DNA of 64,000 nucleotides from Methanosarcina baikalica (lineage in GTDB: Archaea > Halobacteriota > Methanosarcinia > Methanosarcinales > Methanosarcinaceae), in contig NZ_JAVKPK010000002.1 of NCBI RefSeq assembly GCF_031461075.1, forward strand, positions 75,174 to 139,173. The letters are read 5' to 3'. Shown here piece by piece: positions 8,393 to 17,892 of the stretch. The translations under genes and the position numbers were made by a program. The notes beneath the pieces are model-generated. The model made no database searches, was not told the DNA's origin, and worked only from the letters and a program-made list of their open reading frames with translations. Position 1 is the stretch's first letter. Every line of letters begins with the position of its first letter.

Positions 8393-9034
8393 AAATAATA
8401 AGTGGAAGGTAACTATACTCATTCAGCTCTAAAACCTGAATTTTTTGTTCCTGAATAGGATACTTACCGAGGTAATTCCAATCAAAGTTTCGCTGGCGCA
8501 CCCTATGCAAGCAGAGAAGTATATTCGCGCCAGCGCTTCCTGTATAATATTCATTTAAAATCAGGTATTTTTCATTTGATGATATGTTTTTTCTTCCTGG
8601 GTTGAGCATTTGCTTCTTTTTTCTTCCTTGGGCTTATTTGTTTCTTTTTCTTCTGGGGCTTGCTTCTTTTTCTTCCTGGTTTCCCTGATTTTCGACATAG
8701 CTTTCTTTGTGATTTCAGGGTTGAAAATAGTATTCCAGTTGAATAGATTCAACTTATCAGGATTCCTCGCTTAATCCATGATTCGTGGTATCCCCCAACC
8801 TCCTTCCTTAGATCTAACATAGACTTTATATGGAAAACAAACAGAGAAGAGGTATCTTCCAGATTTATCAGTGTAATTCACTGATTTAATGAAATTATAT
8901 CAGAGTTGAGATAACTATACTCTCTGGAATTTATATTTGAGAATTTCTTTACAATGCGTCCCTATTCCCATGCAAAAATTTCTAAATTTTAAAGCACAAT
9001 GATTAATGGGATATTACAGCAGGTATGAAAAACA
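8393..9034. other. 640-base gap after radA with a long stem
   Basis: A perfect 9-base inverted repeat (CGCTGGCGC at 8491-8499, GCGCCAGCG at 8527-8535) encloses 27 bases. It is GC-rich in AT-rich surroundings and could be part of a structured RNA or a terminator. The rest is AT-rich, with polypurine/pyrimidine stretches at 8590-8690 and the promoter of the P-type ATPase gene near the right end. One small minus-strand frame is listed separately. Confidence 0.5.
8561..8752 (-). CDS. Possible small Lys/Glu-rich protein
   Basis: A 63-codon frame that starts with TTG, preceded by GAGGA at a reasonable distance. The product is extremely rich in Lys and Glu after the first 20 residues and has low sequence complexity. 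I do not recognise it. The start context favours translation, but the skewed composition could simply reflect the pyrimidine-rich DNA, so this is only a candidate. Confidence 0.3.
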   Translation of the reverse strand: MNLFNWNTIFNPEITKKAMSKIRETRKKKKQAPEEKETNKPKEEKRSKCSTQEEKTYHQMKNT

Positions 9035-11584
9035 ATGGAAACAACATTCGATCCAGAAAATATAACTGGACTTTCAGAAGATGAGGCCGCTGGAATACTT
9101 AAGAGGGAAGGCTATAACGAACTGCCGTCCCAAAAGAAACAGAGCCTTTTTTCCATCTTACTGAATGTTCTTAAAGAACCCATGTTGCTTCTTCTTTTAG
9201 GTGCAGGTCTGATTTATCTGTTCCTGGGGGAAGTAAAAGATGCTCTGATACTATTGGTGTTCGTCTTTGTGGTTGTGGGTATAACATTTAATCAGGAGAG
9301 AAAGACCGAAAGAGCATTAGAGGCTTTAAAAAATCTCTCAAGCCCCAGGGCTCTTGTTATAAGAAATGGGGAACAGAAACGAATTCCAGGGCGGGAAGTT
9401 GTTAAAGGCGACGTTCTGATTTTAAGAGAAGGAGACCGTGTTCCTGCAGATGGAGTCGTACTTTCCTGTACTAATTTTCTGGTAGACGAATCTTTGCTCA
9501 CAGGTGAATCGCTGGCAGTTAGGAAATGCGAATCTACCGGCTTACCCCAGTCCTTGCAGCCAGGGCAGCCAGGAGGAGATGATCTGCCGTTTGTATATTC
9601 CGGAACACTGGTGATTCAGGGCCACGGAATAGCTAAGGTAAGCGCAGCAGGGATAAAGACCGAGATGGGAAAGATCGGAAAAGCTCTGGGGACGATTACC
9701 GAGGAAGACTCGCTGCTAAAGAAAGAGACAGCCTTAATTGTGAAGAATTTTGCGATTTTTGGAGGAATACTCTGTGCCTTTATAGTAGTAGTCTACGGCT
9801 TAACCAGAGGAGATTGGCTGCACGGCTTACTGGCAGGCTTGAGTTTGAGCATGGCTCTTCTCCCTGAAGAGTTTTCAGTAGTTTTGCTTATCTTCCTTAG
9901 TATGGGCGCATGGCGCATGTCCAAAAGGAATGTTCTGGTACGGCGCATGCCCGCGATCGAGACTCTTGGCTCTTCGACAGTGCTCTGCGTGGATAAAACA
10001 GGGACTTTGACACTGAATAAGATGATCTTAAGCTCCATATATTCGGGAAATGAATCCTGTGAGATTGATAAAAATAAGTGCCTGCTTGAGAAGTTCCATG
10101 AGCTGCTTGAATTCGGCTATCTTGCAAGCCAGCAGGACCCCTTTGACCCTCTTGAGAAAGAGATCAAAAAAAGCACTGAAAAATTCCTTCCGGACCATGA
10201 AGATATACACCGTGAATGGAAACTTGTCCGGGAGTATCCTCTTTCTAAAAACTTACTTGCACTCTCAAACGTATGGGAATCTAATGACTCCCGGAAACAT
10301 GTTGTCGCTACAAAAGGCGCACCTGAAGCTATTATCGAGTTATGCCATCTCAATGAGGCCGAAAAAGAGGAGTTGCTGTTCCAGATCCAGAAGATGGCAG
10401 ACAAAGGGTTGAGGCTTTTAGGGGTGGCTAAAGCCAGTTTTCAGGATGACTCTTTGCCTGAAAAACAGCATGATTTCGAATTTGAATTTATAGGACTGCT
10501 CGGGTTTGTCGACCCTGTCCGGCCATCGGTTGTCCAATCAGTAAAGGAATGCTATACAGCCGGAATAAGAGTCATTATGATTACTGGGGATTATCCCGGT
10601 ACAGCCCAGCATATCGCAAGACAGATCGGTTTAAAAGATCCGGATAAGTACATTACCGGCCAGGATCTTTCCAGCATGGAGCAAACTGAGCTTGCAGAGA
10701 AAATCAAAACAACAAATATTTTCGCCCGGGTTGTGCCTGAACAGAAACTGATAATTGTAAATGCCTTAAAATTAAACGGGGAAGTTGTTGCGATGACAGG
10801 GGACGGGGTTAACGATGCACCTGCCTTGAAATCCGCTCACATCGGGATTGCAATGGGAGAAAGAGGCACGGATGTAGCCCGCGAGGCCTCAGCAATTGTC
10901 CTTCTAAACGACGATTTCTTTTCCATAGTTGCAGCTGTCAGGTTGGGCAGGAGGATTTTCGATAACCTCAAGAAAGCAATAGGTTACATATTCTCAGTCC
11001 ACATGCCTATTGCGGGGCTAGCCCTATTCCCGATATTGTTTAATTTGCCTCTGGTTCTTTTGCCTGCTCATATAGCGTTCCTTGAGCTGATAATAGACCC
11101 TGCCTGTTCGACTGTGTTTGAGGCTGAGCCTGAAGAGAAAGACATAATGAATAGGCCGCCTCGAAACTTGCAAGAAAGAATGTTCGGAAGAAAAAGTCTA
11201 ACCCTTAGTCTACTGCAGGGCACAAGCATGCTTGCAGGAGTGATTATCGTTTTCCTGTACGCATTACAGATGGGAAAGGGAGAAGTCGATGCACGCACAC
11301 TTACCTTTGCCACACTCGTAATTGCCAACCTTACTTTAATTGTGGCCAACCTGTCCTGGTCCCACAGCCTGCTTAAAACACTAAAGTCGGAAAACAAAGC
11401 ATTGAGGTATGTGCTCGTAGGAGCTCTGTCAGGCCTTCTTCTGGTTCTGTACGTACCGGCTTTAAGAAATCTGTTCCGCTTCTCACTGCTGCACGGTGAT
11501 GACTTGCTGATTGTGTTTATTGTGGGAACTCTAAGTATTGCGTGGCTGAGATTACTCAAGACCCAAATAAGAAATAATTTTTGA
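9035..11584 (+). CDS. P-type cation-transporting ATPase (P2-like)
   Basis: An 849-residue P-type ATPase with the full set of motifs: actuator TGES (156-159), phosphorylation site DKTGTLT with Asp320, nucleotide-binding KGAPEAI, TGDYPGTA and hinge GDGVNDAPA. It has about ten transmembrane helices and an N-terminal cation-ATPase domain. The layout is that of Ca2+-ATPases, but helix M4 reads PEEF (277-280) where SERCA-type pumps have PEGL, and M6 reads IDPACS, so the ion cannot be called with certainty (Ca2+, Mn2+ or another cation). It is a single-gene unit with an AGGT-type site before the ATG. Confidence 0.9.
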   Translation: METTFDPENITGLSEDEAAGILKREGYNELPSQKKQSLFSILLNVLKEPMLLLLLGAGLIYLFLGEVKDALILLVFVFVVVGITFNQERKTERALEALKNLSSPRALVIRNGEQKRIPGREVVKGDVLILREGDRVPADGVVLSCTNFLVDESLLTGESLAVRKCESTGLPQSLQPGQPGGDDLPFVYSGTLVIQGHGIAKVSAAGIKTEMGKIGKALGTITEEDSLLKKETALIVKNFAIFGGILCAFIVVVYGLTRGDWLHGLLAGLSLSMALLPEEFSVVLLIFLSMGAWRMSKRNVLVRRMPAIETLGSSTVLCVDKTGTLTLNKMILSSIYSGNESCEIDKNKCLLEKFHELLEFGYLASQQDPFDPLEKEIKKSTEKFLPDHEDIHREWKLVREYPLSKNLLALSNVWESNDSRKHVVATKGAPEAIIELCHLNEAEKEELLFQIQKMADKGLRLLGVAKASFQDDSLPEKQHDFEFEFIGLLGFVDPVRPSVVQSVKECYTAGIRVIMITGDYPGTAQHIARQIGLKDPDKYITGQDLSSMEQTELAEKIKTTNIFARVVPEQKLIIVNALKLNGEVVAMTGDGVNDAPALKSAHIGIAMGERGTDVAREASAIVLLNDDFFSIVAAVRLGRRIFDNLKKAIGYIFSVHMPIAGLALFPILFNLPLVLLPAHIAFLELIIDPACSTVFEAEPEEKDIMNRPPRNLQERMFGRKSLTLSLLQGTSMLAGVIIVFLYALQMGKGEVDARTLTFATLVIANLTLIVANLSWSHSLLKTLKSENKALRYVLVGALSGLLLVLYVPALRNLFRFSLLHGDDLLIVFIVGTLSIAWLRLLKTQIRNNF

Positions 11585-11604
11585 CAAAGACGAGGTTAAC
11601 GGTA

Positions 11605-11643
11605 AGCGTATTAAAAAAGCGTATTAAAAGAGCGTATTAAAAT
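11605..11643. repeat. Three 13-base direct repeats
   Basis: GCGTATTAAAAAA, GCGTATTAAAAGA and GCGTATTAAAATA follow each other directly downstream of the P-type ATPase gene. They could be slippage products or factor sites. Confidence 0.6.
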
Positions 11644-11740
11644 ATAGATCAGTAACTCAATACAATTTTGGAAACTAAATCCGGATGGGTATATTCAAGG
11701 ATAGGGAAATGTTTTATCTATCCATTCCCAATCTTTTTTA

Positions 11741-12421
11741 ATGAAATTCAAAGCCATTGTTGTTGACATCGACGGAACAATCACCTGCGAGAAAAGAGAA
11801 CTGCATCTGGAAGCCGTTAAAAAAATCCGTTCTCTTAAAGTCCCGGTCGTGCTTGCCACAGGAAATATTCTGTGTTATGCAAGGACAACCTCAAAGCTTA
11901 TTGGCCTTGATGGGGCTGTGATCGCTGAAAACGGAGGAGCTATTACTGTCCGCTTCGATTTGCAGGGCACTTTTGAGGAAAGCCTGGAAGAGTGCGAAAA
12001 AGCCTATTCTTTCCTTTCCGAAAATTTAAAACTCACAAAACTTGACCCCTTCTACCGAAAAACCGAGATCGCACTCAGGAGAGATTTTGACCTTAAAAAA
12101 GCCAGAGCTCTTCTGAAAACTCAAAACTTTGATGTCGAAATGGTTGATACCAAATATGCTATCCACATCAAGAGTATCAAAATCAACAAAGGTGTAGGCC
12201 TTCAGAAACTTGCAAGCCTGATGGGACTTGAAGCTGAAGATTTTGTAGCAATAGGAGACTCAGCAAACGACGCAGAAATGTTTGAAGTTTCAGGTTTCGG
12301 AATTGCTGTCGGAAACGGAGATGAAAAAATAAAGCAAGTTGCCAATTACGTGACAGAAGCCTCATTTGGAGACGGAACCGTAGAAGCTATTGAGTTTCTT
12401 GAATCCAACGGCTGGATATAA
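11741..12421 (+). CDS. Phosphoglycolate phosphatase, archaeal HAD type
   Basis: A 226-residue HAD-superfamily hydrolase (subclass IIB cap, TA0175 type). Motif I is VVDIDGTIT with the nucleophile and acid Asp residues at about 9 and 11, motif II is LATGN, and the C-terminal motif is AIGDSANDAEMF. This archaeal group removes phosphate from 2-phosphoglycolate. No ribosome binding site precedes the ATG, and a TATA-like GTTTTATCTA lies about 25-30 bases upstream, so the mRNA may be leaderless. It is convergent with the transglutaminase-like gene. Confidence 0.9.
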   Translation: MKFKAIVVDIDGTITCEKRELHLEAVKKIRSLKVPVVLATGNILCYARTTSKLIGLDGAVIAENGGAITVRFDLQGTFEESLEECEKAYSFLSENLKLTKLDPFYRKTEIALRRDFDLKKARALLKTQNFDVEMVDTKYAIHIKSIKINKGVGLQKLASLMGLEAEDFVAIGDSANDAEMFEVSGFGIAVGNGDEKIKQVANYVTEASFGDGTVEAIEFLESNGWI

Positions 12422-12425
12422 AAAC

Positions 12426-12445
12426 CGGGACTGCCACAAATCCCG
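12426..12445. terminator. Hairpin between convergent genes
   Basis: CGGGA (12426-12430) and TCCCG (12441-12445) pair across a 10-base loop in the 26-base space between two convergent genes. It may serve both strands, although no long T-tract follows. Confidence 0.4.
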
Positions 12446-12447
12446 AA

Positions 12448-13077
12448 TTAACTCCTGGTGTCGAACAGGTCTCTCAGCCCAAGTTCCCACTGCATCCATA
12501 ACTCTTTCCTATCATTACTTTTCTTTAATACTTCAACAACAGTCGGATTTGGCTCTTTAAATATTACCGGATTATCTTCTTCCCCAAGCTCTTTATTAAC
12601 CGGCCAGGCAATCTTTTCTTCGTCTATGGAAAACTGAGCATCCAAACCTGGCTTATTACCTCTTGCATCCAATCTTATCCATCTGTTTAAATCTTTTAAA
12701 TATACAGCGTTTAAGCCGTGTAAGACTTTCCTGTTAACGTCCTGACTTGAACAAAGTTTCTGATAACAAAATCCAGCCGGTATCCCGAAAAATCTCAGCA
12801 TGGCTGCAAACAGATGAGCTTTAGCACAACAGATCCCATGCCCAAACTCCAAAACCTCTGATGCCTTACAGGTAACTCTCAGTTCCCCTATATCCCCTGA
12901 ATGATGAATCTCATCCCTAACAAACTCATAAATCTTCTTAATCAAGCTGATTTCGTCGTCGGTGCCTTTCTGTAATTCAAGACACTTATCAATTATCAGC
13001 TTATGATCATAGTTTATGACTTCACTCTTTTTGAGGTAATCTTGAAGATTATTGCTCTCAGTACGCATCTGACTCAT
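12448..13077 (-). CDS. Transglutaminase-like domain protein
   Basis: A 209-residue cytoplasmic protein of the transglutaminase-like (papain-fold) superfamily. The catalytic triad is visible: Cys in GHGICCAKAHLFAAMLR, His in LHGLNAVYL and Asp in RWIRLDARGN. Bacterial and archaeal relatives are thought to act as peptidases or amidases, but the substrate here is unknown. It is full length, with no signal peptide. The start is an ATG just left of the AT-rich accessory island; its only neighbour on the same strand is the large STAND gene 230 bases upstream, with no evidence of coupling. Confidence 0.8.
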   Translation of the reverse strand: MSQMRTESNNLQDYLKKSEVINYDHKLIIDKCLELQKGTDDEISLIKKIYEFVRDEIHHSGDIGELRVTCKASEVLEFGHGICCAKAHLFAAMLRFFGIPAGFCYQKLCSSQDVNRKVLHGLNAVYLKDLNRWIRLDARGNKPGLDAQFSIDEEKIAWPVNKELGEEDNPVIFKEPNPTVVEVLKKSNDRKELWMQWELGLRDLFDTRS

Positions 13078-13305
13078 CTGTCAATAATACTAAAATCCTC
13101 TATAAAATTTAATCTGATATGGAAACTATTTTATTTAATTGGCATACAGAGGCATAAATAGTTATAAAATACTGTGATTGAAGTGATTTATTGAATAGAA
13201 AATGAGCAGCACTAAAAAAGCAAAGTGTTCAGTTAATGCCCTTCGAGGATTTTTTTGTGATGCCTCAACTTGCAAAGTAAAAAAGAAAATATCATATTGG
13301 GATAT

Positions 13306-16300
13306 TTATTGTTCAGATACTAAAATCGATTTTAGTAACCTTGATCCCTTTTTAGTCAATTCTAACTTATATTTTTGATCTTCCAAGCATTGTATTTCGT
13401 AAATTCCTTTTTTTGACAAAAATCCTAGCATTAATAATGCTTTTTTACGTTCTAAATCCAATATATTGGACATGTCAAAGTTAATCGTTTGAGATTGATC
13501 AATTTGTTTAATTAGTTTCTCTAAGTCAGTATCGGTCGCCGAAATTGTTAAACACCCAGCAAATGGATGGTAAACATTTGATTTCATGCCTTCTTCTTCC
13601 AATATCTGAATATCCTCAAGTCTGAGAATCGGAAAACTTGTTTCACCCTTCAAGAAAGCTATAACATCTAAGAATAATTGTTTGCTTTCTCCCATTTTGA
13701 TCAAGACGGGTTCAATGTCAGAAAAGTCCCAGTTCACTGAAAACTCTTTATTGTCTAAGTTTCCAATCTTTTGTAAAAACTGAGATGATCGATTTACTTC
13801 ATTCAGCATACTAGATGAAGTGGCAGCGAAAAAAAGTGCTAAAGCTTGTACCCTATTATCCAAAGAATTCTTTCCACTATTTAATTCAGTAATTTCGTAT
13901 ACTACATCAAGGGCTTCTTTGGGATTTCCTGCTAATAAGAGAACTTCTGCTAATGATATTCCTAAGTTTGCTCTGCTTGCTTCTTGATTCAACGATGAAT
14001 ATAAATCGTATGCTTTTCTAAAAATTTCTACACCTGGTTCAAAATTTTTAGTCTTTACATATATATAACCAATTGAAGTTAGAGTTTTTTCGATCCTTTC
14101 TTTATCGCCTATCTTTTCACATAATTCCAGAGCATCCTGAAAATTTTCCATAGCTAATTCTAAATCTTTATTTTTAATATATATCTCTCCAATTAAATAT
14201 CTAACTTCTGCAACTCCTCTCTTATGACCTATTTTCTCATATGTATCTAAAATACCTTCCAAACATTCTATGATCTGATCATAGTTTATGGGTTTCTCAG
14301 GGTCTTGAAAATAAATTGTGGCTATCTTAAATTTAGTATTTGCGATTCCATAGAGAGCATTCCTTTCTTTTTGTATTTCTAAAGCTTTTTTAATATGTTC
14401 ATAAGCTTTTTCAAAATTTTCCCTCGCTGAGTAATCTAATGCAATATTTACGTGAGCTGATGCTAATTGTTCTAAAGCACCATAATTTTTGAAAATTTCT
14501 AAAGCTTCAATTTGATATTTAAAACATAGTTCTTTGTCTTCATTTTTGAGAAGATTCGCTCTATTTGCTATTGCAATAGCTTTGTCGATATTATCTCCTT
14601 GAGATTCAGCCATTTGAAAACATTTTTCACTATATTCAGTTGCCTTTTCGATATCACCTTTATGACTATATATCGAGCTTAACAAATTATAAATCTTTAT
14701 CAAATTGATGTTTTTTCCGTTTTTAGTTCTATTGAATAGAAGTTGACATTGTACAGCATGCTTTAAAGCTAGATCATATTCTTCTTTAGTTTCATATAAC
14801 ATGCCAATACTGTAATGCGCCCCAGCAACTAAATTAATTATATTTGGATGGGTTTTTCTTTGAAAATATTTTATTGAGTTTTTTAGTTGAACTTCTATTT
14901 TGTCCCAAAATCCTTTTGAAATAAAGTTATTCGCGTTCATTATCAGTATTTCAAATGACCTCTCCGACAAGCTTGCTTTTTCAAAATGATATGATGACTC
15001 TAAAATATTTTCTGGTTCATCATTTAGAGAAAGATAATACTTAGCCGCATTTTCGTGATACCTTCTTAATGCTTTCTTTTTAGGATCACCCAAACAGTAA
15101 TCGCGTATAATATCATGTACTTTAAAGGTGTTTGAACCTATTTCGTTAACCAATAATTTATTAATTAACTCGTCAAGTGTTTCGGACAAATCTTTAGATT
15201 CATTTATGCTATCAAATGCTTCTATTGTTTCAGGAACTCTAAATATTGCTATTGTCTGCAACAATATTTTTTCATTGGAAGATAAGGAATTATAAACTTC
15301 AGTCTCAAGGTAGTCATAGGCTTCTTTGAGAGCTTTTGGTACATTTCGTAACAATTCTTCTGCGGTATCATTTAGAGCTAGAGTACAAAAAAGATTTAAG
15401 TATTGAGGGTGTCCATGAAGTCTTTCATGAATTTCTCTTGACACCGATTCACTTGTTTCGATACCACGCGCTTCTAGCATCATTCTAGTATTTTCAGGGT
15501 TCCAGGAGTCAATTTTTACCGTAGTCACTCTTTTTTCAAGAGTGTCAACCGAATTATAAAATTTAGGCTCATGACGAGTAATTACTATAATTTTTGACTT
15601 TTCAATAGATAATAACTCTCTTAATAAAGGATTCAATTCCTTCTCAGCTTTATGATAATCATCGAGAAAGATGGCGAAATTGCTAGAATTCAATTCTTCT
15701 TTAAGTAATGCAATTAAGACATCATTGTCGTATCCAAAGTGCTCTATAGAATTGGCAAGTCTTGGCTTATTTTTTCCTTTTAGAAAATATGCAAACTTTT
15801 TTAAAACAGAACTTAGAGTACTCACTTCACTTAAATTGCCATACCAATAGACATCAAATCTGTCTTTCAGTTTTTCTGCAAATTTGGCTGAAATGTAGGT
15901 TTTTCCAATTCCCGGAATTCCTTCAATTACTATTATATTTCTATCTAGCGAGTTCAATAATTCATTTAACTTATCATCTCTACCAACAAATCCTTTCGTC
16001 CTTGGTAATTCAATTGAAACTTTTAAATTTTGGCCAAAATCATCTTTATATAAATACTCGGGGATTTCAGATAAATCTGTGTTTAATTTTAGTTTGTAAG
16101 TTAAATCAATTTTTAGACCGCATTCTAAGAATATCGTTTTCAGTTCTTCTGTTTTTTCTTCTATCGGTTTCAAAATAAGAATTTCAGTAATTTTACGTCC
16201 TTCATCTTCTCTTGGATATTGACAATTAATCTCTATGGAAAGTCTTCTTTTACTCTCTTTAATAATTGGGTCAATTATTAAACCAGTTGTATAATAATGC

Positions 16301-16932
16301 TTTAACCATTGAAGTTTGGAAAAATAGGGCATATCTTCTTTCAGGATTTCGTACAATATTTCAGGTGCGCGTTTATAATCAATGTCAAGTTCATCAGCTA
16401 GTCTTAGAAGTGATGAAAGTAAACGCACACGTATTCTTTTGAACCCTATAGCTCGGCTCTCATAATCATCTGAATGAAGGTTTACTTTTCTATGTCCCTC
16501 TGAGATTAATCTCACGCATTCGGCTTCGTATTGGTCAAGATCTAAAATTTTAAGGTTCTCTTTTATGTAACGACCACTTCGTAGATGATGTTCGTCTCTT
16601 ATTAGATCCTGAAATGTGTAAGGTTCATTTTTTGATTTAGAAATACTTTCTATCCTTGCTTCATCATCTGGATATTTATGTTGCATTCCCACATCATGTA
16701 AATATGCAGCCGACAGTAAACAAAATACTTCAATTTCTTCAAGTTGATCCTCAGGATTTAAGCCAGCTACTAAGAGGTCGAGTATATTTATAACTGCATC
16801 TGAATGTTTCATTCCATGTAATGTGTAATAAGTATGGTACAATTCGCCTTTTTCCCAGATTCCTTTTGTTTTATTTTCAATTACTTTCAATTTAGTGGCG
16901 TAGTCAGTACCTAATTGCTGTTTTAGTTCCAT
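13306..16932 (-). CDS. HD-domain STAND NTPase with TPR repeats and winged helix
   Basis: A 1208-residue multidomain protein. Residues about 30-200 form an HD-type metal phosphohydrolase-like domain: His39, paired HD at 79-80, His115-116, His147 in EGHR and Asp180 in RLAD. It resembles the HD-CE domain (HD domain associated with conflict elements). A STAND-type NTPase follows: GFVGRDDKL (314-322), Walker A GIPGIGKT (338-345), Walker B IFLDDYH (421-427), sensor ITR (451-453) and a GHP motif (507-509). Residues about 630-1020 are helical TPR-like repeats, and the last 60 residues look like a winged helix. The frame is intact. Base composition is clearly more AT-rich than neighbours. The order effector-switch-sensor suggests a single-gene defence or signalling protein. 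The domains are visible; the antiviral role is inferred. Confidence 0.8.
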   Translation of the reverse strand: MELKQQLGTDYATKLKVIENKTKGIWEKGELYHTYYTLHGMKHSDAVINILDLLVAGLNPEDQLEEIEVFCLLSAAYLHDVGMQHKYPDDEARIESISKSKNEPYTFQDLIRDEHHLRSGRYIKENLKILDLDQYEAECVRLISEGHRKVNLHSDDYESRAIGFKRIRVRLLSSLLRLADELDIDYKRAPEILYEILKEDMPYFSKLQWLKHYYTTGLIIDPIIKESKRRLSIEINCQYPREDEGRKITEILILKPIEEKTEELKTIFLECGLKIDLTYKLKLNTDLSEIPEYLYKDDFGQNLKVSIELPRTKGFVGRDDKLNELLNSLDRNIIVIEGIPGIGKTYISAKFAEKLKDRFDVYWYGNLSEVSTLSSVLKKFAYFLKGKNKPRLANSIEHFGYDNDVLIALLKEELNSSNFAIFLDDYHKAEKELNPLLRELLSIEKSKIIVITRHEPKFYNSVDTLEKRVTTVKIDSWNPENTRMMLEARGIETSESVSREIHERLHGHPQYLNLFCTLALNDTAEELLRNVPKALKEAYDYLETEVYNSLSSNEKILLQTIAIFRVPETIEAFDSINESKDLSETLDELINKLLVNEIGSNTFKVHDIIRDYCLGDPKKKALRRYHENAAKYYLSLNDEPENILESSYHFEKASLSERSFEILIMNANNFISKGFWDKIEVQLKNSIKYFQRKTHPNIINLVAGAHYSIGMLYETKEEYDLALKHAVQCQLLFNRTKNGKNINLIKIYNLLSSIYSHKGDIEKATEYSEKCFQMAESQGDNIDKAIAIANRANLLKNEDKELCFKYQIEALEIFKNYGALEQLASAHVNIALDYSARENFEKAYEHIKKALEIQKERNALYGIANTKFKIATIYFQDPEKPINYDQIIECLEGILDTYEKIGHKRGVAEVRYLIGEIYIKNKDLELAMENFQDALELCEKIGDKERIEKTLTSIGYIYVKTKNFEPGVEIFRKAYDLYSSLNQEASRANLGISLAEVLLLAGNPKEALDVVYEITELNSGKNSLDNRVQALALFFAATSSSMLNEVNRSSQFLQKIGNLDNKEFSVNWDFSDIEPVLIKMGESKQLFLDVIAFLKGETSFPILRLEDIQILEEEGMKSNVYHPFAGCLTISATDTDLEKLIKQIDQSQTINFDMSNILDLERKKALLMLGFLSKKGIYEIQCLEDQKYKLELTKKGSRLLKSILVSEQ

Positions 16933-17347
16933 ATGCAGTCATCTATTATAATGAAAAATAATCCTTATAAGTTTATCTAAATTAAGATTTACGCGGTTTA
17001 ACTAAAAAATAAGCAGCATGAGACTTAGAACTATCCAAAAATAATATTCCTGATAGACATATTAGTAAGATTTGTATCTCAAGTACCAAATCCTATTATA
17101 TATCATTATTTGCTCACAAGAATATATGGAAAAAAGCTCTTAAAGCTTAGACCCAGGCACTTTATAACAATCTGCACGCAAATGGCTTAATCAAAAAGAA
17201 TCGACCTCTTTTGAAATTTGGCGTTTTGCTGCTTTTTATCTGCTTTGGCTTAATGCTTATAGCTGCTTCTGGATTGGTCTGAGCTTTTGCGTCAATTCTG
17301 TTTTTTCTGATGTATAGACTCTCTCCAGCCTCACGTTTTACATATCT
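16933..17347. other. 415-base gap upstream of the STAND gene
   Basis: AT-rich sequence that should hold the STAND gene promoter (near 16940-17000). At 16984-17000 a degenerate copy of the TTACGCGGTT end motif is seen, as in the element at 17893-18010. A hydrophobic 23-codon frame from a TTG at 17211 to 17282 resembles a lone membrane helix, perhaps a gene relic. No other gene is supported. Confidence 0.45.
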
Positions 17348-17698
17348 TCATTCTTCAGTTCTATGAATCCGTTTTCCCCCAAATGCATGGATAGTTCTTG
17401 TTCCGGCAATGCATTTTCCCCACTGTTCTGTTCCCTTCGGGATGAATAATTCGTCCCCGGGATTAAGGATAAACTCCTCATCATTTAATACCGCTGTATA
17501 TTGACCACTAACACAAACCATGTACTCATCAAATTCATGAGCGTGTTTTTTAGAAACCCTGTCAGAATAACAGGTCCAGAAAGCCATCTGACTGCCGTCT
17601 GTACCTTCGTAAAAATAGCCATCGATATCTTCAGTATTTTGCTCCTTACTGCTGATGTGATTGCTTTTATTTTTCATAAACTCGGGAAAATCTTTCAC
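17348..17698 (-). CDS. Cupin-domain protein
   Basis: A 116-residue small cupin. The metal-binding region reads KHAHEFDEYMVCVSG (cupin motif 1, with two His and a Glu), and motif 2 is in NPGDELFIPKGTEQWGK. It starts at a GTG (17698) with GGAG upstream. The product is unassigned; such cupins may bind metal and small ligands. It matters because a decayed copy lies at 21195-21476, and because the DNA just upstream (17752-17892) is the tail of a methyltransferase whose intact counterpart sits upstream of the decayed cupin. The original unit was therefore a methyltransferase-cupin pair. Confidence 0.8.
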   Translation of the reverse strand: MKDFPEFMKNKSNHISSKEQNTEDIDGYFYEGTDGSQMAFWTCYSDRVSKKHAHEFDEYMVCVSGQYTAVLNDEEFILNPGDELFIPKGTEQWGKCIAGTRTIHAFGGKRIHRTEE

Positions 17699-17751
17699 GT
17701 CTAAAAACTCCTTTATTAAAGTAAAAATGAATTCATTTAAAAAATCAGAAC

Positions 17752-17892
17752 TTACACCTTAGTAGCTATTATTGAAACCAGATTAAAATAATTTCCATCT
17801 TCAGCTTTACTCATTTTCAATATCTCTACGGAAAGTCATTATCACATGAAAGTCAAGCCTGCCATGCCTCTTTTAAACACTTTCATTCCTTT
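17752..17892 (-). pseudogene. 3' fragment of a methyltransferase gene
   Basis: Reading the minus strand gives a C terminus GNYFNLVSIIATKV and upstream codons that match the end of the intact methyltransferase at 21527-22240 (there GGNYFNMVSLIATKL). Only about the last 45 codons remain; similarity stops where the 118-bp element begins at 17893. It is a clear 5'-truncated duplicate. Confidence 0.75.
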
